Assembly (NCBI GenBank): GCA_023053575.1
Contig: JAKZAP010000016.1
Location: 7,064,046-7,128,045 of the forward strand
DNA: 64,000 nt
Source: Branchinecta lynchi
Lineage: Eukaryota; Arthropoda; Branchiopoda; Anostraca; Branchinectidae
Reading direction: 5' to 3'
Positions 33,861 through 44,358 of this stretch are shown here, in pieces (the stretch's first letter is position 1; each line of letters begins with the position of its first letter). The position numbers and the translations under genes were made by a program. A model generated the notes under the pieces. It did not search any database. It saw only the letters and a list, made by a program, of their open reading frames with translations, and was not told the DNA's origin.

Positions 33861-34696
33861 GGAGAAGAATACTCTTCGTGTTCATGTCTGTAAATGCATT
33901 CTCCATGGTGTGTTCAAGTATGGTTTCATTGTTCAGGTGGCCTTTAACGACCGCCAAATGGGTAAATAAGAAAATATAGGCTTAGAAGCAAGCACGACAA
34001 GCTCCTTATCACACAGTTTTAAGTCGTGACAATAGATGAGATGACACTTGTGCTATCCGGCGAATTTCAGTACACGTGTCATCAGTTGTGAAGTGGGGGA
34101 TTGAGACAATGGGTCATTTGTGGCCAGAGTTTCAGCTGGAGTGTCTAGTCTACGCCACAGATTAAATAAATAAATAAAAACACTGATTCGACACTTGCGG
34201 GTATAGGTATGTGTACACACAGTCCGATAAGATTTCTCATGCGAAATTCGAGTCACTATGCCAATTTATCCATCTGTGTCTATATGGGAGGAATTTTTTA
34301 AAGTTTAACCGAAAAGGTCTAGGATACGACAATCTAGTTACCCATCACTTGTTCGCTTAAATAATCTTGAAAACCCGATGAAAAAGCGTTAGTTTGTTTT
34401 TCTGATATTTCCAAATAATCGATTATCCCATTGTGCTTGCCGCTCTTCCCGTTTTTGTGATAGCTCTATGGTGCCTGGAACATTTGCCAACAACACCAGC
34501 AGCAAACGAGTAAATAAATTGTGTATCCAATAAACAAAGAAGTGTCTGCAGTCTGCAGTGCCAAAGACAGACTAGATATGGCAGAACGTCGTTTCTGCTA
34601 GTGAGGTGTCTTGTGTAGTGATTTTCGCGGGCGAATTGTGGACGGATTCACCATGGGAAAGCGTCCACATTCCCAACGTCCCTACTGAAGACTACT

Positions 34697-35030
34697 GTGG
34701 ACAGAATGAAAATCCCCAATGGGTGTTGTAATAATTCAGTATATTTGAATCTAAGATGTAAAAATAAGTTGCCTGTTCAGTTAAACTTTAAGGGAGGGAT
34801 TCATGGGAGGAAGTGGTTGTTAAATATTATGCGGAGTAGGGATTTTCTTAGTATAAGAAACCTGGCGAGGTTCCTCAGAGTGGCCAGTCTGCACAGGGAA
34901 AAGTGTTTGAGTGAGGTTTAGTGTAGTAGTGTGATCGTTTATTTTGTATTTACATGTTGTTATTTATGTGTGTTTGTTATGGCCTTTTGGCTTTGAAGAC
35001 AAATAAATATCCTATCATATCATATACATG
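34697..35030 (+). mobile_element. LINE 3' end fragment
   Basis: A frame of about 74 codons ends SIRNLARFLRVASLHREKC and LSEV, then stops at 34919-34921. The 3' UTR has 'tatggccttttggctttgaa' and 'gacaaataaatatcc' with a (TCATA)n-like tail. This is the same 3' architecture as the LINEs ending at 40 and 9475. Confidence 0.65.
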
Positions 35031-35218
35031 GCCATCAGGAGTTCCCTGGATTCACAGACACTCCAAAATGACCTTCACAAATTAAACTCTGGATGCAAGT
35101 GTGGCTGCTGAAAGTTGAAGTAAAAAAAAGCCATTATCTCCGACTGAGAAAGCTATTATTATTAGGGCGGGGAGGGGGGGGGGGGGGGAACTGTTATTAT
35201 TATCCTAGCAGCTACTGG

Positions 35219-36637
35219 TTTTTTCGATCCCAAAACGTAAGTGATGAGATACCTACGACTTCGTATAGTTGTCCGTCCGTTCGTCTGTCTCTTATCACGA
35301 TAACTCTCGAAGGGATTGAGATATTTTGTTCAAAGTTGGTGTGAGGATCCTGTGGGTCAAACTAAAGGTCAAGTTTGTAGATGCGCCCCATATCTATATA
35401 TGTAGGGGTGGGAGAGGGATTTGAATTTAAGGGGCGAAATAATTTTTTTTAAAAAGCTAATAAGATAGTTGATTTAGGGGTGAGGGGACATGCTGAATCC
35501 GAATATGAAATTAATTTTCTTGCCGGACAAGTAGTTCACCCGGAATCCAGCAAAAAACAGAAAATTTTGCGAAAAGTAAAAGTTTGATCTTAAGTTTACT
35601 AGAGGTTCGATTTAGAGGTAAGGAGACATGCTAAATCTGACTAAGAAAATTATTTTCTCGCCGGTCAAATAGTTCGCACGGAATCTGGCGAAAACTGGAA
35701 ATTTAACATGAGGTTTTAAAACCCAATGATATAGTGGATACAGGGTGAGGAGACGTGCTGTTGCAGCTTTCGGAACACACTAAAGATAAAGCGGTCAATT
35801 TCCCCAGTCCGAACCGCCATTTACTGGGGCAAAAGGCAGAATGCCCTCGACAACTCTCTGGTGAACAATTCAATGAAGTTTGTGGACCAATTTCTGGAAA
35901 AACCAGGTGGCGATACCAGTCCCTACCCTACCCCTTTATCCATACAAGGCGAAACCTAATCGCTTTGGTGACGAAATTCACGTTAATCTTTGTTTAGTCT
36001 ACCGATGGCGGAGGGAGAGTGGGGTCGGTTGCGTGTGCTAGGTCTCTTAGGTCGTTTCGTGGGCTCGAAGGGGTTGAGATATTTTGTTCAAACTTGGTAT
36101 GAGGATCCACTGGATCAGAGTACAGGGCAGGTTCGTAGATGGGTCCTGTAGCCCTGTATTTAGAGGTGGGGAGGTGCAAATTAAAGGTAAAAAAAAAACG
36201 ATTTTTAAGCTAACGAGATAGTCGTTTAAGGGGTAAGGAGGCACACTGAATCTATGTCTGAACTTTTTTTTTCTTGCCGTACAAATGGTTCACCCGGAAT
36301 CCGGCCGAAACTAGAAATTTGGTTGAAACTCAAAGTTGTTTTTGAAGTCGATTAGAGATTTGGTATCAGAGTAAGGAGACATGCTGAATATAATTTTAAA
36401 CTTTATTTTCTTGACGATAAGCTGGCAAAATTTGCACAAAACAGAGGCCAAAACCCGGAAATTCGGATCGAAAGGTTCGCCTCTCAATGTCACCAGCCCT
36501 TTTGCTCTGCGTGCACCTCGCCGGGAATACTGCTAAAATACGAGGCAATTGGTCAAATTAAAAGACTTTTCTGAAGTGGATTACAGAGAGTAAACATGCA
36601 TGCTGAATCCATATCTGAACTTTCTCATTGGATTCGC
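35219..36637 (-). mobile_element. Family a element, copy D (two tail domains)
   Basis: It starts 'cgatcccaaaacgtaagtga' with the tail domain at 35260-35420 and core units near 35540 and 35670. A second tail-domain copy follows at 36055-36180 ('gatattttgttcaaacttgg'), then further units near 36290. This implies one family-a copy inserted into or fused with another. A G run at 35165-35188 precedes it. Confidence 0.65.
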
Positions 36638-36886
36638 TGTTAGGTCGTAAGTTATGTTGTTACTCCCTAGTGTCTGGTCTTTGCTCTGTAAGACATTTTT
36701 TGGTCTCACCGTCTACCAGTTCCTACCGATCACGTTCTGATGAACTGTCCGCACTGGTGCGGTATAACCAGACACTGGTGAGTCCGGAAACGGTTTTTAA
36801 GCGCTAGGAAGCATTCACAAATGAATAAAAAAAATGGCTTATGGGATAAACTAGATACTTCTGGTGGATACTTCGGCGGTATAGAA

Positions 36887-37119
36887 ACAAGACCAAAGGT
36901 TTCGACGGGATCTCAAAATTTAATATTTGATCCAGACAATTAAGAGATTAAGGCCAATTGTAATCATCTGAGAAGACCAAGTTCAGATATGGAGCGAGTC
37001 TCTGCCTCCCCGTCTCAATAAGTCAAATATTGTGACAGAGTTTAGTCGACACCTGGATTGAAGCCGGCCGAATATCTAAGTCATAGGTATCGCGTCACGT
37101 ACGTTTTGGGATCCCAAAA
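36887..37119 (+). mobile_element. Family a element, deleted copy (both ends only)
   Basis: The head 'acaagaccaaaggtttcgac' and the end 'acgttttgggatcccaaaa' are separated by only about 200 bp. There is no tandem core or tail domain. The middle (36990-37078) instead resembles 28990-29110. Confidence 0.65.
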
Positions 37120-37242
37120 AACGTAGCTACTGCAAGGTATGCCTTTAGACGGCATAGCCCACGGCCTTCTAGGCTAGCTAGGTGATAATATATAAAATCG
37201 CCGATACAAGAAGAAAAGAAAGATGAACGGAACTAGACTTAC

Positions 37243-37335
37243 CGCGTGAATCATTTCTAGTAGAATCGGGTCCTGATCCGGCCGGATTTCTAAATCTTCC
37301 AACTCGTATCTGATAACATTTCGAGCAAATTCCAC
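37243..37335 (-). CDS. PMPCA: PMPCA exon, YELEDLEIRPDQDP segment
   Basis: 93 bp, 31 codons: acceptor tttgttgtag at 37336-37345, donor GTAAGT at 37237-37242, phase 0 at both ends. It reads VEFARNVIRYELEDLEIRPD, then QDPILLEMIHA, matching human alpha-MPP ([27 protein letters not shown]). Confidence 0.95.
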
Positions 37336-37827
37336 CTACAACAAAGGGATATAGTAAGCTTTTACGATGTAAGAAGGAATCAAGGAAATTCGTGTTAAAC
37401 TCTCAAACAAACAAGGCCAAACCAGTGTTGCCAGATTGTGAAAAAGTAAAGGTGTTAAAGCTTATTTACCACCAATTTTTCAATGAACCTTAAACGTTAT
37501 GGTACAGACTCACAGACCAGAGGGAAGACGTAATGGGGAACTTTTGCCGCGGGCTACAAACTCGGAACTGGCAAGGTATCTTGTAATTATACGTAAATGT
37601 AAAAATAAAATATAGTGATACTTGTCTGTTTAAGCTGGAAGAGATTGGCGAGGAGGAACAGGGATAGAGATTCTTAGAAACGAAAAAGAAACAAGAGCTA
37701 CGATCTCATATGGAACACTGTTACGAGTAAGCGGTACAAGAAGTACACGAGAACGTCACAAAATACATCCGCCATACAAAAATACGGTTCGGACCTAGTA
37801 ATACCAGATGAAAATTCTTTGACTGAG

Positions 37828-38033
37828 TAGTATGGTAGTTGTACGAAAAAGTACATGTGTTGATATGTAGTAGTATGGAACACTTTGATTAATAATATGT
37901 AGTAGTATGGAGTACTTTGGATTAACATGCCTCCGCCTGGGTTAATCTTAAGTAGTAGTATCCGATAGCATCCAGTTTGCTAGTAGTAGCATGCAATTGG
38001 CAACAATTACTACTACATGCTACTTTTTCGTAA
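37828..38033. mobile_element. MITE, family f, copy 2
   Basis: The ends GTACGAAAAAGTAC and 'catgctactttttcgta' are inverted, and the interior is 'tagtagtatgg/tagcatcc' repeats. It directly precedes family-e copy 2, as copy 1 precedes family-e copy 1. Confidence 0.6.
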
Positions 38034-38039
38034 GTCTGA

Positions 38040-39526
38040 GCATTTCCGGCATCGCCTGGGATTGGCAAATGACTGTTCTAACTTAGAGTTTCAGCCCAAT
38101 AAATCCGCTCGTTTTAGTTAAATTTATCCCCCCAACTCCCCTACAGCGGCCGAATCTGGTTCGAACTCGTGAATGGAGCTTCTAAAGCATCTTGTCTTAC
38201 CATCTATAAGGCTTTACTCGAACCTGAGCATTTCTTGGAAAATTCCGGTACCCCCACCCCCTACCACGGTCGGACCCTAGAATATGTCATCTAGGGCATA
38301 TGCTATCTCTACATTCCAAGTTTCATTTAAAACGCTGAACTCGTTTGACCCCTTCCGAGCCTCATTATTTCAGGGACTCCCCCTCCAGCTCCCTCTACTG
38401 CGCCCATCTACGATGCGTCGCACCTCCTCCCGCCATCAAGTTTGACTGTAATCGGAACATAGCCTATCTGCAAATTCTCCAAAATATCTAGACCTAACGC
38501 GAATATCCCCAACAAGTTTTATTCCAATCCTTCGACTCTAAACGTTTCACGAATTTTCCGGTACCCGACTTCACCCCCCCCCCCCCCCCCCCAAAGAATC
38601 AGGTCTGAGTCGGATTTGGCACGGAACATCCGAGACGATAGTTCTTTCTACTTGTCAAGTTTCATTCAAATCCAATTACGAGTTCAAAAGTTATGCATGC
38701 CACTAGACTCCGGATTCACCAACCCTCGACTCCCCATGATGGTCGGATCGGAAAACGAGTATCCTCGAGTCAGCTTGTTCGGAGCCCTGCTAAGCCTGCC
38801 AAGTTTCATCGTCCTAGCACATCACAAAGTACCGAACTCGCGGGATTACCAGAAATCCGGACACCCCCCCCCCCCCCCCCCACTCCCCCACGGTGTTGGA
38901 ATCCGGTCCGGTTGTGTCAGTGATGTATATAGGCCTAATACTTATTCTCTCCACTAAGTTTCACCCCAATCCCTCGACTCTAAGCGTTCCACGAGTTTTC
39001 CGGTAGACTACCCGCCTCACCCCCCGAATAAAAGGTTTCCGATTCGATCCGGACTCGACATGGAACATCTGAGACGATAGTTCTCTCCACTTCAAGTTTC
39101 ATTCAAATCTGATTAACCGTTCAAAAGTTATAATATGCATGCGACTAGATTCCGGATCTCCATCCCTCCACTCTCCCAACGATGGTCGGATCGGAAAACG
39201 ACTATACCGGCCAAGTTTCATCGTCCTAGCACACAAGGATGTAGCGAACTCGCGGAATCACCTGAAATCCGCCCTCCCCCCCCCCCCCAAATCACCCACA
39301 GTGCCCGAATCTGGTCCGATCCGATCACCCGTTCGTAAGTTAAAAATACCTTAATTTTCCGGATCCCCCCCCCCCTCTAGACGGTCGGATCGGGGAAGTG
39401 ACTATTTCCAACTTAATCTGGTCGGCTCCCTGATAAGCCTGCCAAATTTCGTCATCCTAGCTTATGTGGAAGTGCCCAAACCAGCAAAACCCGGACAGAC
39501 AGACTTGACCGAGGGGCAAGTGCCAT
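38040..39526. mobile_element. Family e element, copy 2
   Basis: Four or more diverged units carry 'aagtttcatcgtcctagcac', 'atggtcggatcggaaaacga' and 'cattcaaatc', separated by C runs of up to 19 bases. It ends with 'ggacagacagacttgaccga' and GGGGCAAGTGCCATAA. Noncoding. Confidence 0.6.
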
Positions 39527-39594
39527 AAAAACAGCACTTCTCAATACGAACCACCCACGATTCCAGGTTTACATCTGCAACAAAATTAACTCAT

Positions 39595-40275
39595 TACGTT
39601 GAAAGTTTTAATTTCTGGATACGGCGTGGATAAGACCCTTGCCAAAAGAGCAGAAATTTGACATTGCAAAACGGATATATCAGCTGAATTTCATCGAAGC
39701 TATATTTCGGCCATTCTTGGCAAGGGTCCTCTTCAGGCTCGCGCTGGAAAACAAACCTGTGGCAAAAAAAATCAAGATTCTAGCTTAAATATCCGATTTT
39801 CTTAACTTTGGAGTTAAAGCTGGTGCTGCGATTTCATTTTGGACACGGCCGCTGTTGTTGCTGCTCGATTAGGTCATTGAGATGAAAAATGGAGAAAAGA
39901 GGAGAAAAGTCAGCTGACTCATCCGTTTTCACTGTCAAATATGATTCGCAGTCAGCTTGGATTGAAGGAATTCTATCACCCGAAATTTCGCCAAACAAAA
40001 TTTTCTGCTGACCCATCGTAAGTAGTAAACAACTTATTATGTGCCCTTGTTAAGAAAAAGTGATTTTTGACAGTGCAAAACGGATACGTCAGCTGAATTT
40101 ATTAGAACTATATCTTTCCGCACATGTCCGTTTTGCCAACTTGAGCGGCTTTGAGCCTGAAGAGGACCCTTGCCAAGAAGGGCCGAAATATAGCTCTAAT
40201 AAAATTTAGCTGACGTATTCGTTTTGCACTATCAACTACGATTCACAGTCAGCTTGGACTGAAGGATTATTTAAA
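39595..40275. repeat. Family n repeats, two copies
   Basis: 'gtcagctgaattt', 'tatatttcggccattcttgg' and 'caagggtcctcttcaggct' at 39670-39740 and the inverted form 'cttgccaagaagggccgaaa' near 40167-40190 recur at 20405-20450, 41615-41660 and 62735-62830. They look like inverted halves of one or two short elements. The boundaries are uncertain. Confidence 0.5.
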
Positions 40276-40381
40276 CAAGTGGTTGCTAAACAAGTGGTTG
40301 CTATCTTCTCTTATCCTATAGGCTATCCCATGGGCCATTTTATAGGACTAATTAAAGACTAAAGACCACCCTAAAACCTAC

Positions 40382-40567
40382 CTCTTCTGGAGAAATGTTT
40401 GGTCGTAGCACGACATCTCCTATCAGCTTTATAACCTCATCTAAGCCCTTAGATTCCGCAGAAGCGGCATAGATGAAGGTATCCCTCGTCGACTGGCAGT
40501 CACAAATTCCGCCATGCTTTTCAAGCGTTTGAAGGATCTGATCGCGACTAGTGTACAACTGGCTTGA
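40382..40567 (-). CDS. PMPCA: PMPCA exon, [14 protein letters not shown] segment
   Basis: 186 bp, 62 codons: acceptor ttttctttttag at 40568-40579, donor GTAGGT at 40376-40381, phase 0 at both ends. It reads [20 protein letters not shown], then [20 protein letters not shown] and [12 protein letters not shown]. This is one of the most conserved parts of alpha-MPP ([13 protein letters not shown]). A foldback MITE begins only 33 bp from the exon. Confidence 0.98.
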
Positions 40568-40599
40568 CTAAAAAGAAAATAATTAATTAGTATCGTATA

Positions 40600-40975
40600 C
40601 ACTGTCAGAAGTTTCATATCAGACAACGTAAGGATCGAGGTAAGGATGAGCGGTTTCAACAGGCACTGCGGCACAAACAACACTTGGGATGTTCTCTGTT
40701 GTGATTGGAAACGTTATGCATGAAATGTTATGCAAGCATTGCCAGGAAGTGCCGAAAAACAGCCAAAAAAGGATCTGCTCGCTTTTTTTTATTGTCGTCA
40801 TCATATCAGAAAATTCGGCAGATGCTTTTTTGGCGGTTTTTCGGCTCTTCTTGGCAATAACTGTTCTGTATAATATTTCATGCATAACGTTTGTCGCGAC
40901 AACAGATAACATTCCAAGTGTTGTCTGTCGAAACCGCGCATCCTTACGTTTTCTGTTTTGAAACTTCTGACAGTG
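40600..40975. mobile_element. Foldback MITE, 376 bp, TA duplication
   Basis: The ends CACTGTCAGAAGTTTCA and TGAAACTTCTGACAGTG are perfect inverted repeats. The arms pair over most of their length ('cgtaaggat', 'caacacttgg', 'acgttatgcat' and further in). It is flanked by TA at 40598-40599 and 40976-40977, as in Tc1/mariner-type elements. Long frames across the arms are by-products of the palindrome. Confidence 0.88.
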
Positions 40976-41355
40976 TAGTAACTGTTGAGGTTGTGATAGC
41001 GAAGGAATGGATATTTGGTCCTTTTGAAGTACTTCGCTTGTGCCTGCCCTTTTGAGCCTGGTTGCGTTTTTTATCTGAATTATCAATTTTCGCTTCTCAA
41101 TTCTCGTACAAATCATTTTTTTCCCCTCTTCTCGCTTCACCTTTCTCGTATTGAGTTTTGACAAAATCACAATAATTTAGCCACCCGTTCAAACCTGCTG
41201 CTACGGGTAGTTGAACATCCGCCCTTTCTTGACCAATCAGGAAGGAGAACGGAGAAAGAGAATCGAGAATTGACTATCAAAGTAACTTCTCGACTCTGGA
41301 GAATCGCGAAGCATTCCCAGTTCTCGATTTTGACAAAAAAAGCAAAAACGGAGGA

Positions 41356-41480
41356 TTGTTCAGTTCAATTTTATTAAATTCAAAATAAATTAACAAAATA
41401 AGTTTCCAGTAGTTTTCACCCCTGCAAAGCTCCATGGCCCGTTACTTAAGGGTTAATACCATAGTGATCAACAAATAAAC
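41356..41480 (-). mobile_element. LINE-type 3' tail fragment
   Basis: In complement, 'aataaaattgaactgaac' follows an A/T-rich 3' UTR, like the 'aataaaagtattgaattgaa' tail at 25740-25760. No coding remnant was seen. Confidence 0.35.
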
Positions 41481-42157
41481 GAGTCTCAAATCTTCAATAG
41501 TCATTAATTTCAATAGAGAGTTCACCTCAATAGTCACAGAACGAGAAATAGGACAACTGATACGAGAATCAGGAGGAGAACTGAGATAAAAAAAACAACC
41601 AACTAATGATATTAAGACCGGCTGAAATATGTTCTAGCAATGTTTCGGCTCTTGGTCAGAGGTTTGTGTTTCTAGCGAAGACGGGCGACAGAACTCTAGC
41701 ATAAATCCCAGCCTACTTGTCCGTTTAGCCCCATCAAACACGATTCGCAGTCAGGAAGGAATACTTAATACAAGGGGTTGCTCTCTCTGCGCCACCGGTG
41801 TACACCTCGGCGCGGCACGGCACCGCGGCATGCGCCAGTTGGTGTACATCGTTTTAGAGAGTTAGAATTTCATCTTTGCGAACATTTTTAAGCATTTACT
41901 TCAGTTTGTATTTCTGTTCTTGCTCGAAATCGGCAGGTATGTAGGACAACGATACTTCATGTCTGAAAACATGGCGGTACTGATAGTGACGAAGAGGAGA
42001 GCTGAAGAATTGAATTAGGACTACTTTTTGTCCCTGTCCTTGCACGGACTTTGACAGCTCGTCAGAAACAGGGATTTTAACATACTTCTACCATGTAGAA
42101 TTAGGGCATCGACGAGGTCAATCCCATATTCGGGATTACGGAAAGTGAAATACTCAC

Positions 42158-42237
42158 GCTAAAAGCTAGCTTTTCCAAGAAATGTGAAACTCCACTCGGA
42201 TACGCTACTTCATATCTTGATCCGGCGTCAATAACAA
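42158..42237 (-). CDS. PMPCA: PMPCA exon, HFLEKLAFS segment
   Basis: 80 bp: acceptor tattttctag at 42238-42247, donor GTGAGT at 42152-42157. The split codon G|TT joins the previous exon; the exit is phase 0. It reads VVIDAGSRYEVAYPSGVSHF then LEKLAFS. HFLEKLAF stands where the catalytic beta subunit has the zinc motif HxxEH, so this protein is the inactive alpha subunit, as in other animals. Confidence 0.97.
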
Positions 42238-42319
42238 CTAGAAAATAATACGAATTAACACTTTTGATTCTGGAATGCACACCTTCTTCCAAAATACTTT
42301 TGAAGTTCTCAACTTGCAT

Positions 42320-42401
42320 GACGAGGTGGCCGAGTGGTTAAGGCGTTGGACTGCTAATCCAATGTGCTCTGCACGCGTGGGTTCGAATCCCATCCTCGTC
42401 G
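42320..42401 (+). tRNA. trnS-GCT: tRNA-Ser (anticodon GCT)
   Basis: 82 nt. The acceptor stem GACGAGG pairs perfectly with CCTCGTC, with discriminator G. The D arm contains GGCCGAGTGGTTAAGGC. The anticodon stem TTGGA/TCCAA encloses CTGCTAA with anticodon GCT at 42353-42355. A long variable arm marks a class II tRNA. The T arm GTGGG-TTCGAAT-CCCAT is perfect. A Pol III terminator TTTT is at 42405-42408. No intron and no CCA is encoded. It lies antisense in a PMPCA intron, 82 bp from the HFLEKLAFS exon. Confidence 0.95.
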
Positions 42402-42987
42402 ATCCTTTTGCAAAGTCGACATTCGGAAAGATGCAAGAGGGAAAAGCAGGGATACACCTGCAGCCGATCAATCTGTATTTTGTCTGAGGAAAAAGGAAAC
42501 TTACCAGTTTTGTGGCCGAGAAATATTTACACATTAATCCTATGGACTAGCTTCTTCACTTATTCAGCCTACTTTTTTTGGTTGCTACGACTCCTCTGCT
42601 CGGGACGTTATTTATTTTATTATAATTTATCGTCACCTACTTTTTCTAAACAAACACAAATTATCCATCAACAACAATATTTACAGCTTCAAAATTTACA
42701 AACTTAAAATCTATTTCTATTCTTTCAATACTGTCTAAACTATATTTTCCAAACATATTTTTTGATTAAGGTGATATTTGATTAAGGTGATTAAGTATGC
42801 TCGTTACCATTCAGCGCGTTAACCCATCTGGCCATCCACTCTGATTCATTAAACCCTTTTATATTAGGACTATATCTTGGATCAGAAGAGGGGTTGTAAA
42901 TTCCCAAAATGGGTGTACACTGTAAAAAAAAATCTTGCAGTATTTGATATTGGGATTCATCTTGTCTCCAAAGAGATAAGTTCAGCC

Positions 42988-43137
42988 CCGTATCCAGGAA
43001 TTTATTTAGGGGGGAGGCCGCGGGTCGGACAAAAAAGACATAGATCAGAAGGAAAAGCCTATAAAAATGATTATTTTGGTATGTTTTTTTGGGGGGGGGG
43101 ACCAAGGGGGGGGGCCCCCCCTTGGACACAGTCCTGG
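42988..43137. mobile_element. MITE with GTATCCAGG ends, copy 2
   Basis: The left end is CCCGTATCCAGG and the right end is decayed ('ccttggacacagtcctgg'). The interior 'tcggacaaaaaag', 'agatcagaaggaaaagccta' and flanking G/C runs match 12352-12527. Confidence 0.65.
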
Positions 43138-43621
43138 ATGAGATTATCTCTAATTAGGATTAATCTTATCCAAGTAAAGATAAGATTAATCTCAGTAGCA
43201 AATACTGCAGTTAAATGTAATCCTTACTCGGATAAACTTTTTATAGTGCAGGTAGGGTATATTAAATTCCAACCACTCCAGAGTCTGGATCCTTCAGCAG
43301 TAATATGGTAGGCCTAATACCAAAATATGAGGCCGATGCTGCTTCGAGGACTAACAAGGAAAATCTACAGTTTCTGATGTTTAAGATTTAAAGGACTAGT
43401 CCAACTCATGATAGTAATTCATTCTACTTCATTAGTATTTCCATCCATTATCGCTCCTAAGATTCTTCACTTCTTACGTGAAGGCGAAAACCCCGGTACA
43501 TCATCCAGGCACACAAACTCCTCTCCTTGACCCCCCCCCCCCCCACAAACACACACACAAAACACGAGGACACTCAAAACGAGACCGCAAACTTCACTCA
43601 ACTACCGGAGCAAGAAACAAT

Positions 43622-44038
43622 AGCTGCGTTCATTGCACTCCGTGCTGTCTCTGGTGTTTTTTCACCGGTGTCCGGTTCTTCTCACGTAACACATTTTTTG
43701 GTTCACCTGTGAGTGCAAAAACGGCATAAATTCTGGGTTTTGCATCGAAACCGCGAAACCCTGGCGAAACCCCGTCAAACTTTGATGAAAAATTGCTAAC
43801 TTCTCCGTAAAGCCGAGCAGGTTCTGGTTAGTCCGCAGCGGTGAGATAAAACCGGACACCGGTGAGATAAAATCGGACACCGGTAGATAAAATCGGACAC
43901 CAGCGAGATAAAACCGGACACCGGTTAGTTCAAAAACGGGCTATAAGACTGGTGAGTAGTCACCGCTGGATGCAATAACACCTTATAAATATTAACCGGA
44001 GACCACTGGTGAGAACTCCCGTGACAAAGAACGCAGCT
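43622..44038. mobile_element. Harbinger-type MITE, family k, with AAT duplication
   Basis: 417 bp. The ends AGCTGCGTTC and GAACGCAGCT are inverted, with AAT at 43619-43621 and 44039-44041. It contains four units of about 22 bp ('ggtgagataaaaccggacac') at 43840-43925. Related pieces: 36650-36810, 57858-58120, 59395-59545. Its first bases resemble family b. Confidence 0.75.
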
Positions 44039-44358
44039 AATTTCTTCTCGAACCGGATCCTGAACCTCTGGAGTAACCTCAAAGAGGGGGACACTGTTGC
44101 TGCAGAATCTACAGATATCTTCAAACGCCGTCTAGACGCCGAGTGGAGGGATAAACAAATATGAAACAATGCAGATTTGACTGGGAAGCACCAGAATATT
44201 CCACCAGAATCTACTCAACCGCAAGTGCAACACTCATCACAAGGAGTGTTCAACAGGATCAAAAAACCTTCTTTCACTCCAAGTTGTGACTTAAAGGACC
44301 TGTCTTAACTATAATAATATAGTATAATATAGTATATATAATATATAATATAGCCTAA

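Noticed and set aside
40619..41170. 183-codon minus-strand frame and 90-codon plus-strand frame
   Set aside because: Both run through the arms of the TA foldback MITE; length comes from the palindrome. No domain is visible.
43840..43930. CRISPR-like or regulatory array of four 22-bp units
   Set aside because: Units are contiguous without spacers and lie inside a Harbinger-type MITE in animal DNA; it is a minisatellite.
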